64,000 bases of DNA from CAYLLS01 sp964385015. Its GTDB lineage: Bacteria; Myxococcota; UBA727; JABDBI01. The DNA lies in contig CAYLLS010000001.1 in the NCBI GenBank assembly GCA_964385015.1, forward strand, positions 465,273 to 529,272. Reading direction: 5' to 3'. Position 1 is the stretch's first letter. Each line of letters opens with the position of its first letter. Below, piece after piece: positions 20,638 through 30,762 of the stretch. Under the pieces are notes generated by a model that saw only the letters and a list, made by a program, of their open reading frames with translations, was not told the origin of the DNA and did no database searches. Both the position numbers and the translations under genes were made by a program.

Positions 20638-20670
20638 AATTTTTATATCAAATAATTTGATATAAAAATT
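20638..20670. promoter_or_regulatory. Perfect 16-bp-arm palindrome upstream of gyrB
   Basis: Arms at 20638-20653 and 20655-20670 are perfect reverse complements around one central base. It sits between the fadJ-like stop (20726) and the gyrB start. It could be an operator, the end hairpin of the upstream transcript, or a chance AT-rich dyad; its perfection makes chance less likely. No T-run of a classic terminator follows. Confidence 0.55.
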
Positions 20671-20725
20671 AATAATAATAAAATACAATTAACAAAAAAT
20701 TGCAATATAAATATATTATTTATAT

Positions 20726-22795
20726 TTATAATAAAAATATTTTATTATTAATAGCCATGTGATATAATTTGTATGGTGATGCAAATCGTTTTCCACACGA
20801 TAATTGTAAATTTTGTAATTTACTTATAAAATTATTAATACCTATATAATTCATAAAAGCTAATGGACCTCCTACATACATTGGGAAGCCTAATCCAAAC
20901 ACTAATCCAAGTTCAGCATCATATTCATTATTCAAAATATTATCATCAATACTATTCACTACTTCAACACACTGGCGGGCCATAATACGTTCTTTAATAT
21001 AATCTATAGATATATTTCGTTTAATATTTACTACATCATATAAACCATTCCAAACAGTTCTTTTCCCAGTATAATCATAAAACCCATGATTCATAAATTT
21101 ACCTAATCTATTATATTTATTAATCATTATATCTAATAATAACAAAGCTTTTTCATACCCTTGCTGTAAAGTGAAACTATTCTTTATAATAGAATTAAAC
21201 ATAAGTGTTAATGTAACAGCATCTAATACAAGCAAAGGACCAACAGCCATGCCTGCTTCAACAGCAGATCTATCAATAATGCTAGGATCTACACCTTCAG
21301 CAACTAACTGCACACCTTCTAATACATAAGCACAAAACACTCTAGTAGTAAAAAATGCATATTTATCATTAACAATGATTGGTATCTTATTAATACATTT
21401 AATAAAATTCAATATTCTATTAAGAGTAACATAAGATGTTTTATTACCAATAATAATCTCAACTAATTGCATTTTATCTGCTGGAGAAAAAAAATGAGTC
21501 CCAATAAAATTATTTATATATCTAAATGATCGAGACAACATATTAATTGATAAAGCAGAAGTATTAGTGGCTAATATAGCATTTTTTTTTATAAATTTTT
21601 CCAATTTTTTAAATATATATTTTTTTAAACTTAATTTTTCAAAAACAGCTTCTATAATTAAATCACATTTAATAAAATCATGAAAATCATTAGCTATTAT
21701 AAGATTGTTAAATAATTTATTACTTAAAGAACTCTTATAAAACATTTTTTTAGTATATAATAATTCACGATTTACATCATATAAAACAACATTATAACCA
21801 GATTTTAAACAAACGAAAGCTAATGATGACCCCATCATACCTGCACCAATAATTCCAACAATTCTAATTTTATTATCCGTATTAACATTAACATGTAATT
21901 TGTGTTTTGCTTTTTGAATATATCTCCAACCAGTATTTATCATAACTTTAGATTGATTTAACATTAATGATTGTATAAAGTACTTAGTTTCCATCAACAT
22001 AGCATCTTTTAAATTTATATTAACACCTTTACATAAACATAAAATAATTAATCTAGACGTAATATCAATATTGCTTTTTAATCTAATTTTCTTTATATAT
22101 TCTGCAATAGCACATTTAACATCGCACTTGTTAAACGTTATTTTATCATAAAATATATCTTTATTTATTCGTTTATCAATAAAATTCCTAATATATTTAA
22201 TAGACACATCTATTAAATCTTCTTTATTATCAATTACATTATCAATTAATCCATTTTTAAAAGCTTCTGTAACAATAAATATTTTAGCCTTCAAAATATA
22301 ATCTAAAGCCTTTTTAATTCCAATTAATCTCAATAATTTTTGAACACCACCAAATCCAGGTATAAATCCATATTTCATTTCTGATAAACCAAAATATATA
22401 TCATTACTATTAACAGATATTCTATAATGAAATCCGGCAAAAAACGAATAACCAGCACCATATGCAGAAGCACTTAATGCAGCAACAAGAATTTTACTAG
22501 AATTTTCTAATGCATACATACTTTCATTAAATTTATATATTAATTCTATATTACTGTTATCAAGTTTAGAAATAAAATCAATATCTTCACCAACAGAAAA
22601 ATATTTGCATTTAGAAGTAAAAATAACTCCAATAATCTTAATATCATGAATAAGATAATCTACCAATTCACAAAAATCTGTAATAAAATGCTTATTAATT
22701 TTATTAATACTAAACATCATATTTATATTAACAATTGCAATATCAGACTCTATTACAATCAAACTAAAAACTTTATTTTTTGTTATTTTACACAT
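20726..22795 (-). CDS. fadJ: FadJ/FadB-like multifunctional enoyl-CoA hydratase / 3-hydroxyacyl-CoA dehydrogenase
   Basis: Beta-oxidation protein with two activities. The N-terminal crotonase domain (1-190) has an oxyanion-hole segment SASAYGAGYSFFAG and GFIPGFGGVQKL with the usual LI..GV pattern. The NAD-binding domain begins at GIIGAGMMGSSLA, near 310, followed by NTSALSINML and FIGTHFFSPADKMQLVEII (the catalytic His-Glu region). C-terminal helical domain ends with FGLGFPMYVGGPL. About 690 residues is typical. The frame runs to a GTG at 22807, but ATG at 22795 with GTGGA upstream is the better start. No thiolase or acyl-CoA dehydrogenase is in the window; the PCC-like operon at 33.8 kb also handles acyl-CoA. 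Confidence 0.88.
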   Translation of the reverse strand: MCKITKNKVFSLIVIESDIAIVNINMMFSINKINKHFITDFCELVDYLIHDIKIIGVIFTSKCKYFSVGEDIDFISKLDNSNIELIYKFNESMYALENSSKILVAALSASAYGAGYSFFAGFHYRISVNSNDIYFGLSEMKYGFIPGFGGVQKLLRLIGIKKALDYILKAKIFIVTEAFKNGLIDNVIDNKEDLIDVSIKYIRNFIDKRINKDIFYDKITFNKCDVKCAIAEYIKKIRLKSNIDITSRLIILCLCKGVNINLKDAMLMETKYFIQSLMLNQSKVMINTGWRYIQKAKHKLHVNVNTDNKIRIVGIIGAGMMGSSLAFVCLKSGYNVVLYDVNRELLYTKKMFYKSSLSNKLFNNLIIANDFHDFIKCDLIIEAVFEKLSLKKYIFKKLEKFIKKNAILATNTSALSINMLSRSFRYINNFIGTHFFSPADKMQLVEIIIGNKTSYVTLNRILNFIKCINKIPIIVNDKYAFFTTRVFCAYVLEGVQLVAEGVDPSIIDRSAVEAGMAVGPLLVLDAVTLTLMFNSIIKNSFTLQQGYEKALLLLDIMINKYNRLGKFMNHGFYDYTGKRTVWNGLYDVVNIKRNISIDYIKERIMARQCVEVVNSIDDNILNNEYDAELGLVFGLGFPMYVGGPLAFMNYIGINNFISKLQNLQLSCGKRFASPYKLYHMAINNKIFLL

Positions 22796-22950
22796 TACAT
22801 ATTCCACATTAAAAATATCAAAATTTTTATTATAAAAAAACTCAACATATATGATAATACATTATTAAATACTAATAAATTACTTTAATTATTTGATAAT
22901 TATTCTATATATATAAATATATAACATAATATCATAACAACACAAAATAT

Positions 22951-24333
22951 ATGAAAAATCTTTTTTCAACAAATAAACCATTAAACAAATTAATAAACAA
23001 TATTCTACAAAATTATGGACATCCAATAGCTGTAGGTGGATGTGTTAGAGATAGTATATTACATATTCCATGTCATGATATAGATATTGAAATTTATAAT
23101 CTACATCCTACTAAATTAATTTCAATATTAAATAATATTGGTTCTATTAATTTAATTGGAAAACAATTTAGCATTTTCAAAACTACCATTCACACTAATA
23201 ATGATCAACAAACTTTTGATATAAGTCTACCTAGAATAGATAATAAAACAAGTGCTGGACATAAAGGATTTTTAAGCATATACAAATCTACATTAACATT
23301 TCGTGAAGCTTCTATTAGAAGAGATTTTACAATTAATTCAATAGGATACGATTTAAAATTTAAAAGATTCATTGATCCCTATAATGGCATAAAAAATATT
23401 AAATATAACATATTAAAACATACTTCAATTTCATTCAAAGAAGATCCACTAAGAATATTACGTGCATGTCAATTTGCTGCTCGTTTTCAATTCAAAATAC
23501 ATCATAAAACATTACAAATATGCAAGTTAATAAAAAAAGAATTATTTACAATATCTACTGAACGCATTTTTGAAGAATTTAAAAAAATAATTTTATCTCC
23601 CAATCCATCTATTGGATTATCATTATTAAAAGAAACAAATGCTATAATATTATTTCCAGAACTAAAATTACTAATAACAAACTATTCAAATAAATACTTA
23701 TGGAATCATCTATTATCAACAACAAATCATATTACACATGTAATTTATAAATATAATATACCACATAAAGAAGCATTAACATTATTATTAGGAGCAATAT
23801 GTCATTTTTTATACAAACAACAAATACCATGCACAAAAAACAACATAATCAACAAAATACACGATAATACAATATATCTAAATACAACTACGTCATTTCT
23901 AAAACGCATAGGAGCTCCATATAAAATTATTCATGATATCATTATGCTTACACAATATTACAGATTACCACATGACATATATCATTCATATACACAAATA
24001 TCTAATAAAACATTACATTATTTATGCATGAAAATTCCAATTAAAAGGTTATATTATATATCAAAAATCAACATGGTAGCACATAAAGTTCAACAAAATA
24101 CAAATAACCATATATTATCTTCATGGTTCTTAATAAAAGTAATCAAACAATTAATCAATAAAAATCTATTATTCCCAATTATCATTGGGAAACATCTTAT
24201 AATTATAAATATGAAACCAGGAAAACAAATGGGATCATTATTAAAACAATTATTTACATCTCAATTATATGGCAACTTCTATCATCTTATAGATAGTTTA
24301 ATTTGGCTACAAAAAGAATTATTGAAAAATTAA
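22951..24333 (+). CDS. cca: CCA-adding tRNA nucleotidyltransferase
   Basis: Adds CCA to tRNA 3' ends. The class II nucleotidyltransferase core is clear: GGCVRDSIL near 29-37 and the catalytic aspartates in HDIDIEIY near 45-52. RRDFTINSIGYD (near 128) and FKEDPLRILRACQFAARFQF (near 159-178) follow. None of the four tRNA genes in this window encodes CCA, so the enzyme is needed. Length 460 includes a long C-terminal region with reduced similarity to the HD-type tail. Divergent from the fadJ-like gene, 73 bases before tRNA-Ser. Confidence 0.93.
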   Translation: MKNLFSTNKPLNKLINNILQNYGHPIAVGGCVRDSILHIPCHDIDIEIYNLHPTKLISILNNIGSINLIGKQFSIFKTTIHTNNDQQTFDISLPRIDNKTSAGHKGFLSIYKSTLTFREASIRRDFTINSIGYDLKFKRFIDPYNGIKNIKYNILKHTSISFKEDPLRILRACQFAARFQFKIHHKTLQICKLIKKELFTISTERIFEEFKKIILSPNPSIGLSLLKETNAIILFPELKLLITNYSNKYLWNHLLSTTNHITHVIYKYNIPHKEALTLLLGAICHFLYKQQIPCTKNNIINKIHDNTIYLNTTTSFLKRIGAPYKIIHDIIMLTQYYRLPHDIYHSYTQISNKTLHYLCMKIPIKRLYYISKINMVAHKVQQNTNNHILSSWFLIKVIKQLINKNLLFPIIIGKHLIIINMKPGKQMGSLLKQLFTSQLYGNFYHLIDSLIWLQKELLKN

Positions 24334-24405
24334 AAAACTAAGTATATAAAAATATTATCACATATAATATATATTTTATAAATATATATATTATTATATA
24401 ATTAA

Positions 24406-24493
24406 GGAGTGATGGCCGAGTGGTTTAAGGCACACGCCTGCTAAGCGTGCATAGATTATTTATCTATCCCGGGTTCAAATCCCGGTCACTCCG
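24406..24493 (+). tRNA. tRNA-Ser (GCU anticodon)
   Basis: An 88-base cloverleaf: acceptor GGAGTGA pairs with TCACTCC, discriminator G. The anticodon arm CACGC/GCGTG encloses CTGCTAA (anticodon GCT). A long variable arm of class II type (ATAGAT...ATCTAT) follows, and the T-arm has GGGTTCAAATCCC. CCA is not encoded. Confidence 0.97.
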
Positions 24494-24531
24494 TATTATA
24501 TTCAACAATATAAGGTCTCTATACAAACATA

Positions 24532-27438
24532 ATGAATAATCAATATAATATAAAATCATATAATGTTAAAAACATAGAAAAAAAATGGCATAATCTGTGG
24601 GAACAATCACATATTTTTACACCAAAAAATGTAAATACACATAGTCCTTCATATACAATAATGATGCCGCCACCAAATATTACCGGGATATTACATAATG
24701 GACATGCTCTTGGCATAACCTTGGAAGACATATTATCTAGATACTATAGAATGAATAATTATAACACATTATGGTTGCCTGGTATAGATCATGCTGGAAT
24801 TGCTACGCAAACTATGATAGAAAAAACACTAATAAAACAAACACAAACACACATATATAAATTAAACAAAAAACAAATTCTTAAAGAAATTTGGAAATGG
24901 AAAAAAAACAAAGAACATAATATAATAAAACAATTAAAAAAATTAGGAGCTTCATCTGATTGGTCAAGATGGACTTTTACATTTAACAAACATTACTCTA
25001 AAGCAGTTAAAACAGCATTTGTTAAAATGTGGAATGATAATTTAATATATAGAAAAGAAAGAATAATTAACTGGGATCCAATTGCTAACACAGCATTAAG
25101 CAATGAAGAAATAGAATATACAATACAAAATGATACATTATTTTTCTTTAATTATAAAATTAATAATATTACAAATCAAACCATAACTGTAGCAACAACA
25201 AGATTAGAAACAATGCTTGGAGATGTAGCCATTGCTGTAAATCCAAAAGATATAAGATATAAAACATTAATAGGTCAAACAGTAAAACATCCATTTTTCC
25301 CTAATAGAATTATACCAATCATAAGTGATAACTACGTAGATATGAAATTTGGCACTGGAGCTGTGAAAATTACACCAGCTCATGATCAAAATGATTTTTT
25401 AATAGGTAAAAAAAATAATCTAAAAATCATTAATTTATTTAATACAGATTTAACATTAAATAAAAATTGTGGAATATATGCAGGACTAAATCCATTAGAA
25501 GCTCAAAAACAAATAAAACATGACTTAATAAAATTAAAATTATTTAAAAATTCCATAAATATCAAACATTCTGTAGCAATTTCACAAAGAACACATGCTA
25601 GAATAGAACCAATGATTTTAAAACAATATTTTATTAAAATGCAAACATTAGCTAACAATGCAATATATAATTTTAATACATATCAAACAACAATAACTCC
25701 TAATAAATATAAAAAAATATTAGATCATTTTTTATACAATATAGAAGATTGGTGCATTTCTAGACAACTATTATGGGGTCACCAAATACCAATATTTTAT
25801 AATATAAAACAAATGAAAATAATTATAAAAAAAAATAAAAATATTATTAATCCAAATTCTGATTTAATACAAACTCATAACTATAATCTTAACAATAAAA
25901 GACTTTTAAAATTAGCACTTAAAACTTTAGATGATAAATTAATTAAATTATTTTCTATAGCAAGTATATATGATTTAAGCAACAATGGAACATCTAACGT
26001 ATATTATCAAGATCAAGATGTACTAGATACTTGGTTCTCATCCGCGTTATGGCCATTGTCTACACTTGGTTGGCCATATAATACGAAAGATTTAGAAGTG
26101 TTTTATCCCACACAAACATTAGAAACAGGATGTGATATTTTATTTTTTTGGGTTGCAAGAATGATGATGTTTGGATTATACTTTATGCATCAAATACCAT
26201 TTAAAGAAATTTTTTTACATCCTATCATTAGAGATTCCAAAGGGCAAAAAATGTCTAAATCATTAGGTAATACTATTGATCCTATTGACGTAATACAAGG
26301 AATTACATTACACAACTTAACAAAAAAAATTAATGCATTTCCAATCAAAAAATCAACAATTAATAAAATAGCAAACAAAATCAATATAGAATTTCCTAAT
26401 GGGATTATAGCCTATGGTTCAGATGCTTTAAGATTAAGCTTATCTACATTATCAAATCAAGGACAAAAAATTAACTTTTCTATTCAAAATATTAATATAT
26501 ATAAACATTTTTTAAACAAATTATGGCATGCTACACAATTCATTATGTTAAATATACAATATGATAATATTATACCAATTAATAGTATTGAATACTTTTC
26601 ACTTCCAGAACAATGGATACTTTCTAAATTACAAAATGTAATTTATATGATAAATATGTCTATCAAAATGTATAATTTTAATTTTGCTATTAAACATATT
26701 TACAATTTCTTTTGGAATGATTTTTGCAATTGGTATATTGAAATATCAAAAATTAAATTTGATTATAACATCGACATAAAAATGGTAAGCTCTACTTTAG
26801 TAGAGATATTAGATGCAACATGCAGATTATTACATCCATTTTGCCCACATATTACTGAAGAAATTTGGTCTAATTTACCTATATATAAACAAAAATGGAA
26901 AAAACAAAACATTTATTTTTGTGCTACAGCACCATTTCCCAAACCACAACAACATTTTACAAATAATAATGCTGAAAGTATTATGCATGTCATAAAATCA
27001 ATAATATCTACGATAAGAAATATAAAACATACAATAAACATAAGACATAATACACTAATAGATATAATTATTACATCTAAAAATAACAAAATATTAAATT
27101 CAATTAATAAATTACAACATATTATAAAAAAAATATCATATATTAAAACATTAAAAATAATTGATAATAAATATAATATATTAAAAAATACTATAATATA
27201 TTCAATAACTAATATTAATATTATTTTACCGCAACAAAATATACAATATTCTATAAATGAAAAACATAAACTACAAAATAAATTAACAAATATCAAAAAA
27301 AACATATTTTTTTTTCAACAACGTATAAATACTACAAATTTTATAAAAAATGCTCCAAATAATATTATTAAAGAAACAATAAACAAATTAAAAGAACTTG
27401 AAAAAACAAAAAAAAACATTGAATTTATGTTAAACTAA
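24532..27438 (+). CDS. valS: Valyl-tRNA synthetase
   Basis: Charges tRNA-Val. Class I signature PPPNITGILHNGHALG (about 47-62) is the HIGH region, and KGQKMSKSLGNTIDP (about 569-583) the KMSKS loop. The editing domain carries TTRLETMLGDVAIAVNP near 222 and GAVKITPAHDQND. The anticodon-binding domain follows, and a C-terminal coiled-coil arm ends with KLKELEKTKKNIEF. Length 968 is normal for a bacterial ValS. It starts 38 bases after tRNA-Ser and precedes the tRNA-Pro/Arg/Phe cluster. Lagging-strand gene with strong Asn/Lys/Ile bias. Confidence 0.97.
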   Translation: MNNQYNIKSYNVKNIEKKWHNLWEQSHIFTPKNVNTHSPSYTIMMPPPNITGILHNGHALGITLEDILSRYYRMNNYNTLWLPGIDHAGIATQTMIEKTLIKQTQTHIYKLNKKQILKEIWKWKKNKEHNIIKQLKKLGASSDWSRWTFTFNKHYSKAVKTAFVKMWNDNLIYRKERIINWDPIANTALSNEEIEYTIQNDTLFFFNYKINNITNQTITVATTRLETMLGDVAIAVNPKDIRYKTLIGQTVKHPFFPNRIIPIISDNYVDMKFGTGAVKITPAHDQNDFLIGKKNNLKIINLFNTDLTLNKNCGIYAGLNPLEAQKQIKHDLIKLKLFKNSINIKHSVAISQRTHARIEPMILKQYFIKMQTLANNAIYNFNTYQTTITPNKYKKILDHFLYNIEDWCISRQLLWGHQIPIFYNIKQMKIIIKKNKNIINPNSDLIQTHNYNLNNKRLLKLALKTLDDKLIKLFSIASIYDLSNNGTSNVYYQDQDVLDTWFSSALWPLSTLGWPYNTKDLEVFYPTQTLETGCDILFFWVARMMMFGLYFMHQIPFKEIFLHPIIRDSKGQKMSKSLGNTIDPIDVIQGITLHNLTKKINAFPIKKSTINKIANKINIEFPNGIIAYGSDALRLSLSTLSNQGQKINFSIQNINIYKHFLNKLWHATQFIMLNIQYDNIIPINSIEYFSLPEQWILSKLQNVIYMINMSIKMYNFNFAIKHIYNFFWNDFCNWYIEISKIKFDYNIDIKMVSSTLVEILDATCRLLHPFCPHITEEIWSNLPIYKQKWKKQNIYFCATAPFPKPQQHFTNNNAESIMHVIKSIISTIRNIKHTINIRHNTLIDIIITSKNNKILNSINKLQHIIKKISYIKTLKIIDNKYNILKNTIIYSITNINIILPQQNIQYSINEKHKLQNKLTNIKKNIFFFQQRINTTNFIKNAPNNIIKETINKLKELEKTKKNIEFMLN

Positions 27439-27489
27439 AAATTATATACTATCATATTATATAAATTATGTTATATTAATATAAAAAAT

Positions 27490-27563
27490 CGGGGTGTAGC
27501 TCAGTCTGGTAGAGCGCCTGCTTTGGGAGCAGGAAGTCGCATGTTCAAATCCTGTCTCCCCGA
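27490..27563 (+). tRNA. tRNA-Pro (UGG anticodon)
   Basis: 74 bases. The anticodon arm CCTGC/GCAGG encloses TTTGGGA (anticodon TGG). The acceptor CGGGGTG pairs with CTCCCCG except for a T-T mismatch at the sixth pair. The T stem GCATG/CCTGT has a T-C mismatch. Such loosened stems are common in shrunken genomes. CCA is not encoded. Confidence 0.93.
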
Positions 27564-27587
27564 TGTATAAAAAACAATATTTATACA

Positions 27588-27661
<74 letters not shown>

Positions 27662-27713
27662 ACATAACCAAATGGTATTGACACAAACACAATATCAACA
27701 ATGAAAGCATATT

Positions 27714-27786
<73 letters not shown>

Positions 27787-27796
27787 TGTAATACAA

Positions 27797-28489
27797 TTAA
27801 TATTTAATTATTTTCATTAATTTAATCATATCAAGCATAATTACAATACTAATATTATTTAGCATATGTTTACTAATCAAATACTTATATTCTGCTAAAC
27901 TAGCAATATAATATTTACTATTCATATAAAATCTAGCTATATTAAAATGATAATTAGACAAATCTTTAATAATACATAATTTTACATCAATAATATCATC
28001 ATGCAATGGAAATATTATTAAATATTCCTCAATAATTGTTAACAAATATCTAACCATATAATTATTATATATATAATTATAAAAATTAAACAACATGTTA
28101 TATATATTTGTTTTAAAATAAGAATAAATTAATTTATAATATATATTAGAATACAAATATACATTCTGATACATACAATAATCAATTAAATATTCATATT
28201 CCAAAATCACTGACATCCAATTTTGCAAATAGAAATCACATTCCACTACTTTTAATCTACTATCCATATAAAATCTAGAATAAAATCTATTTAATTGAAT
28301 ATAAGTAAACAATTTTTTAGCTTCTACATATTGTTTCTTTATAAATAATGTATTAGCATAATTATATATCAATTTGGTATTTATATTATTAATACTTATA
28401 ATATTATATTCATTTACTGAACAAACAACATAACAATGATTATATATAAATAAAAATATTACCAAAATTATATATTGTAAATTTTTCAT
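27797..28489 (-). CDS. bamD: BamD-like outer-membrane assembly TPR protein (tentative)
   Basis: A 230-residue protein with an N-terminal hydrophobic export signal (6-22) and TPR-like helices. ANTLFIKKQYVEAKKLFTYI (about 46-65) and HFNIARFYMNSKYYIASLAEYKYLI (about 186-210) match the first and last repeats of BamD/YfiO, which carries the beta-barrel assembly machine. Lipobox is not clear: cysteines at 19 and 23 are not in a standard context. Divergence is high; Tyr, Asn and Ile replace many positions. Another TPR protein (YbgF-type) is the main alternative. Tail to tail with tRNA-Phe, and 150 bases from divergent rpsP. Confidence 0.6.
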   Translation of the reverse strand: MKNLQYIILVIFLFIYNHCYVVCSVNEYNIISINNINTKLIYNYANTLFIKKQYVEAKKLFTYIQLNRFYSRFYMDSRLKVVECDFYLQNWMSVILEYEYLIDYCMYQNVYLYSNIYYKLIYSYFKTNIYNMLFNFYNYIYNNYMVRYLLTIIEEYLIIFPLHDDIIDVKLCIIKDLSNYHFNIARFYMNSKYYIASLAEYKYLISKHMLNNISIVIMLDMIKLMKIIKY

Positions 28490-28640
28490 AACAACCCATT
28501 ATAAATAAATAATAAAACTAAATTTATATAAATTTCATAACTTTTATAATAAATAAACTAATATTTATCTTGATATAAAAATATGAATATGAAATATAAT
28601 ATCTTTATACAATAACATATGAAACACAAGAGGACATTCT

Positions 28641-28889
28641 ATGGTCATTATTAGATTAACACGAAAAGGCAAAAAAAAACATCCATTTTATAGAATTATT
28701 GTAACTGATTCTCGCATGCCACGTGATGGAAGATTTATTGAACAAATTGGAACTTTTAATCCTTTTAATAATAAATTAGGAATCAATTTAAATATAGATA
28801 AAATATCATATTGGTTAAAAGTTGGAGCAAAAACAAGCAAAACTGTATATCATTTAATTAAAAAATATAAAAAACAAATAAAACAATAA
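28641..28889 (+). CDS. rpsP: 30S ribosomal protein S16
   Basis: 82-residue ribosomal protein. VIIRLTRKGKKKHPFYRIIV and DGRFIEQIGTFNPF identify it. The start has GAGGA upstream. It is followed after 22 bases by trmD. The usual rimM between them and rplS after trmD are absent here. Confidence 0.96.
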   Translation: MVIIRLTRKGKKKHPFYRIIVTDSRMPRDGRFIEQIGTFNPFNNKLGINLNIDKISYWLKVGAKTSKTVYHLIKKYKKQIKQ

Positions 28890-28911
28890 ACATATATCAT
28901 ATAAAAGTATA

Positions 28912-29580
28912 ATGTATGACAAATTAATCATTACAATTATTTCTATTTTTCCAGAGATAATAAGACCTTACATAAATGCATCAATATTAGGAAATGCTAT
29001 ACAACACAATAAACTTCAAATCAGAGAATTTCCTATACGATGTTTTTCTATAAATAAACATAAAAACATAGATAATAAACCGTATAGCAATAAATATGGC
29101 CAAATTATACAAATTAATATTATAATAAAAACTATTATGTCTGCTTTAATAAAAAATACTAAAGCAACAATAATACTGTTATCTCCAGAAGGAACAACAT
29201 TTAAGCAAATTCATGCAAAAACATTAAGCAAGTATAATCATATAATATTAATTTGTGGTCGTTATGAAGGTATAGATTCACGAATTAAATATTATGTAAA
29301 TAATATATATTCAATTGGAAATTATATTTTAACAGGAGGGGAATTACCTGCTTCCTTAATCATAGATGCCATTGCACGAGAATTTAAAAATATAATAAAT
29401 TCTACATCTAAAGAAAATGAAAGCTTTCAAAATAAATTATTAGAATATAATCAATATACAAACCCATTAAATTTTAATAATCATAAAATTCCTAACATTT
29501 TATTACATGGCAATCATTATAAAATTAAGAAACATAAAATAAAAGAACAATATAATAAAACAAAAACACAAGCACAATAA
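28912..29580 (+). CDS. trmD: tRNA (guanine-N1-)-methyltransferase
   Basis: Makes m1G37 next to the anticodon to prevent frameshifting. SPOUT knot elements are present: ISIFPEII at the start, LLSPEG, CGRYEGIDSR and SIGNYILTGGELPAS, with the Asp of LIIDAIAR in place. The loop that is normally PYGGGPGM reads PYSNKYGQ here (residues 57-64), a strong departure. Length 222 is slightly short, and the tail is Lys-rich. Operon with rpsP. The enzyme is probably still made, because m1G37 methylation is near-essential, but its loop may work differently. Confidence 0.9.
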   Translation: MYDKLIITIISIFPEIIRPYINASILGNAIQHNKLQIREFPIRCFSINKHKNIDNKPYSNKYGQIIQINIIIKTIMSALIKNTKATIILLSPEGTTFKQIHAKTLSKYNHIILICGRYEGIDSRIKYYVNNIYSIGNYILTGGELPASLIIDAIAREFKNIINSTSKENESFQNKLLEYNQYTNPLNFNNHKIPNILLHGNHYKIKKHKIKEQYNKTKTQAQ

Positions 29581-29929
29581 CATATAAAATTATCACTAAA
29601 TAAGATTAATTAATTAATTATTAAGCACACTTTTTGAATATTGAATATAATTTGCATTATATATATTTATACGAAACCAAAAAATATATATATAATTTAA
29701 TATATATAATACAACAACAATGAATATAAATGAATCTTCCAACATACAAAACATAATAGATAATCAATTATATATATGCTTTTACAAAATTAATATTTAA
29801 ATACTAATAATATATATTATATAATATCCTATATTGATATATATAATCAACAATTATAATTTATAATCACATATGCTTATAAATTTAATTATATAACTTA
29901 CATTTATAAACATTTTATATTCACATTTT
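29581..29929. other. Gene-free AT-rich gap
   Basis: About 350 bases between convergent trmD and rsmA with no coding signal that I can support. The longest local frame from an ATG (near 29720) codes about 26 residues with no family resemblance. No clear hairpin terminator. rplS, often next to trmD, is not here. Confidence 0.6.
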
Positions 29930-30757
29930 TCAACATATCATACGTATAATATTAACAAAATTATTTACAGATAAATGTTCTGCTCTTAATTCAGAACTTA
30001 ATCGCAATACTTTCATAATTTGATCTATATTAGAAATATGATTTAATATATTAATAATCTTTCTTCTTCTATTAAGAAAAACTAATGAAACAATTGTTTT
30101 AAATAAATTCCAATTAATACCCAATCGATTAAATTTTTCAATAGAAATAGGATATAATACAATTAATGTGGAATGAACTTTTGGGATTGGCCAAAATGAA
30201 AATCTAGAAATATTATAAATTTTACGCACATAAAAAACAGTTTGTAATAAAACAGATAATCTACAATAATATTTAGAATTAGGTTTGGCTATAATTCTAT
30301 TTACAAATTCTTTCTGCAACAACAATACAACACCACTAAATCTAAAAAAAATATTAATAATATTATTTAATATAAAATTACTAACATAATATGGCAAATT
30401 ACCACATAAAATTATTTTTTCATATTGAGAAAAAAAAGTTAAAATATCAATATTTCTAATATCTTTTTTATCAATAATTAATTGATTATGTTCAATATAT
30501 GAATTAAAATTAGAAATTAAATAATTAATTAAATATTTATCTTTTTCTATGGCATAAACATTCATTTTCTGATTCAATAAATTCTTTGTTAACCATCCTA
30601 ATCCAGCACCATATTCAACAGTAATAATGTTAGACTTATAAAAAGAACTAACAATCTTAGCAATAGTTAATAAACAAGTTTTATCAATAAGAAAATTTTG
30701 TCCTAAATACTGATTTGGATAAAAATTATCATACTTGAAAGTATTATTATTAATCAT
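29930..30757 (-). CDS. rsmA: 16S rRNA adenine dimethyltransferase (KsgA)
   Basis: Dimethylates two adjacent adenines in the 3' end of 16S rRNA. LGQNFLIDKTCLLTI at the N-terminus, the SAM motif EYGAGLGWLTKNLL near 48-61, and the NLPYYVSNFIL motif near 119-129 are all present. Length 275 is typical. It begins 5 bases after the secA stop on the same strand, so it is cotranscribed with secA. GAGLGWLT in place of GPGLGALT is a conservative variation. Confidence 0.95.
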   Translation of the reverse strand: MINNNTFKYDNFYPNQYLGQNFLIDKTCLLTIAKIVSSFYKSNIITVEYGAGLGWLTKNLLNQKMNVYAIEKDKYLINYLISNFNSYIEHNQLIIDKKDIRNIDILTFFSQYEKIILCGNLPYYVSNFILNNIINIFFRFSGVVLLLQKEFVNRIIAKPNSKYYCRLSVLLQTVFYVRKIYNISRFSFWPIPKVHSTLIVLYPISIEKFNRLGINWNLFKTIVSLVFLNRRRKIINILNHISNIDQIMKVLRLSSELRAEHLSVNNFVNIIRMIC

Positions 30758-30762
30758 TATTA

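Noticed and set aside
26913..27305. A 130-codon minus-strand frame with hydrophobic residues
   Set aside because: It is the reverse of valS; the A-rich coding strand reads as Phe/Ile/Leu-rich on the other strand.
29581..29929. Possible remnant of rplS after trmD
   Set aside because: No L19-like sequence in any frame that I could read.
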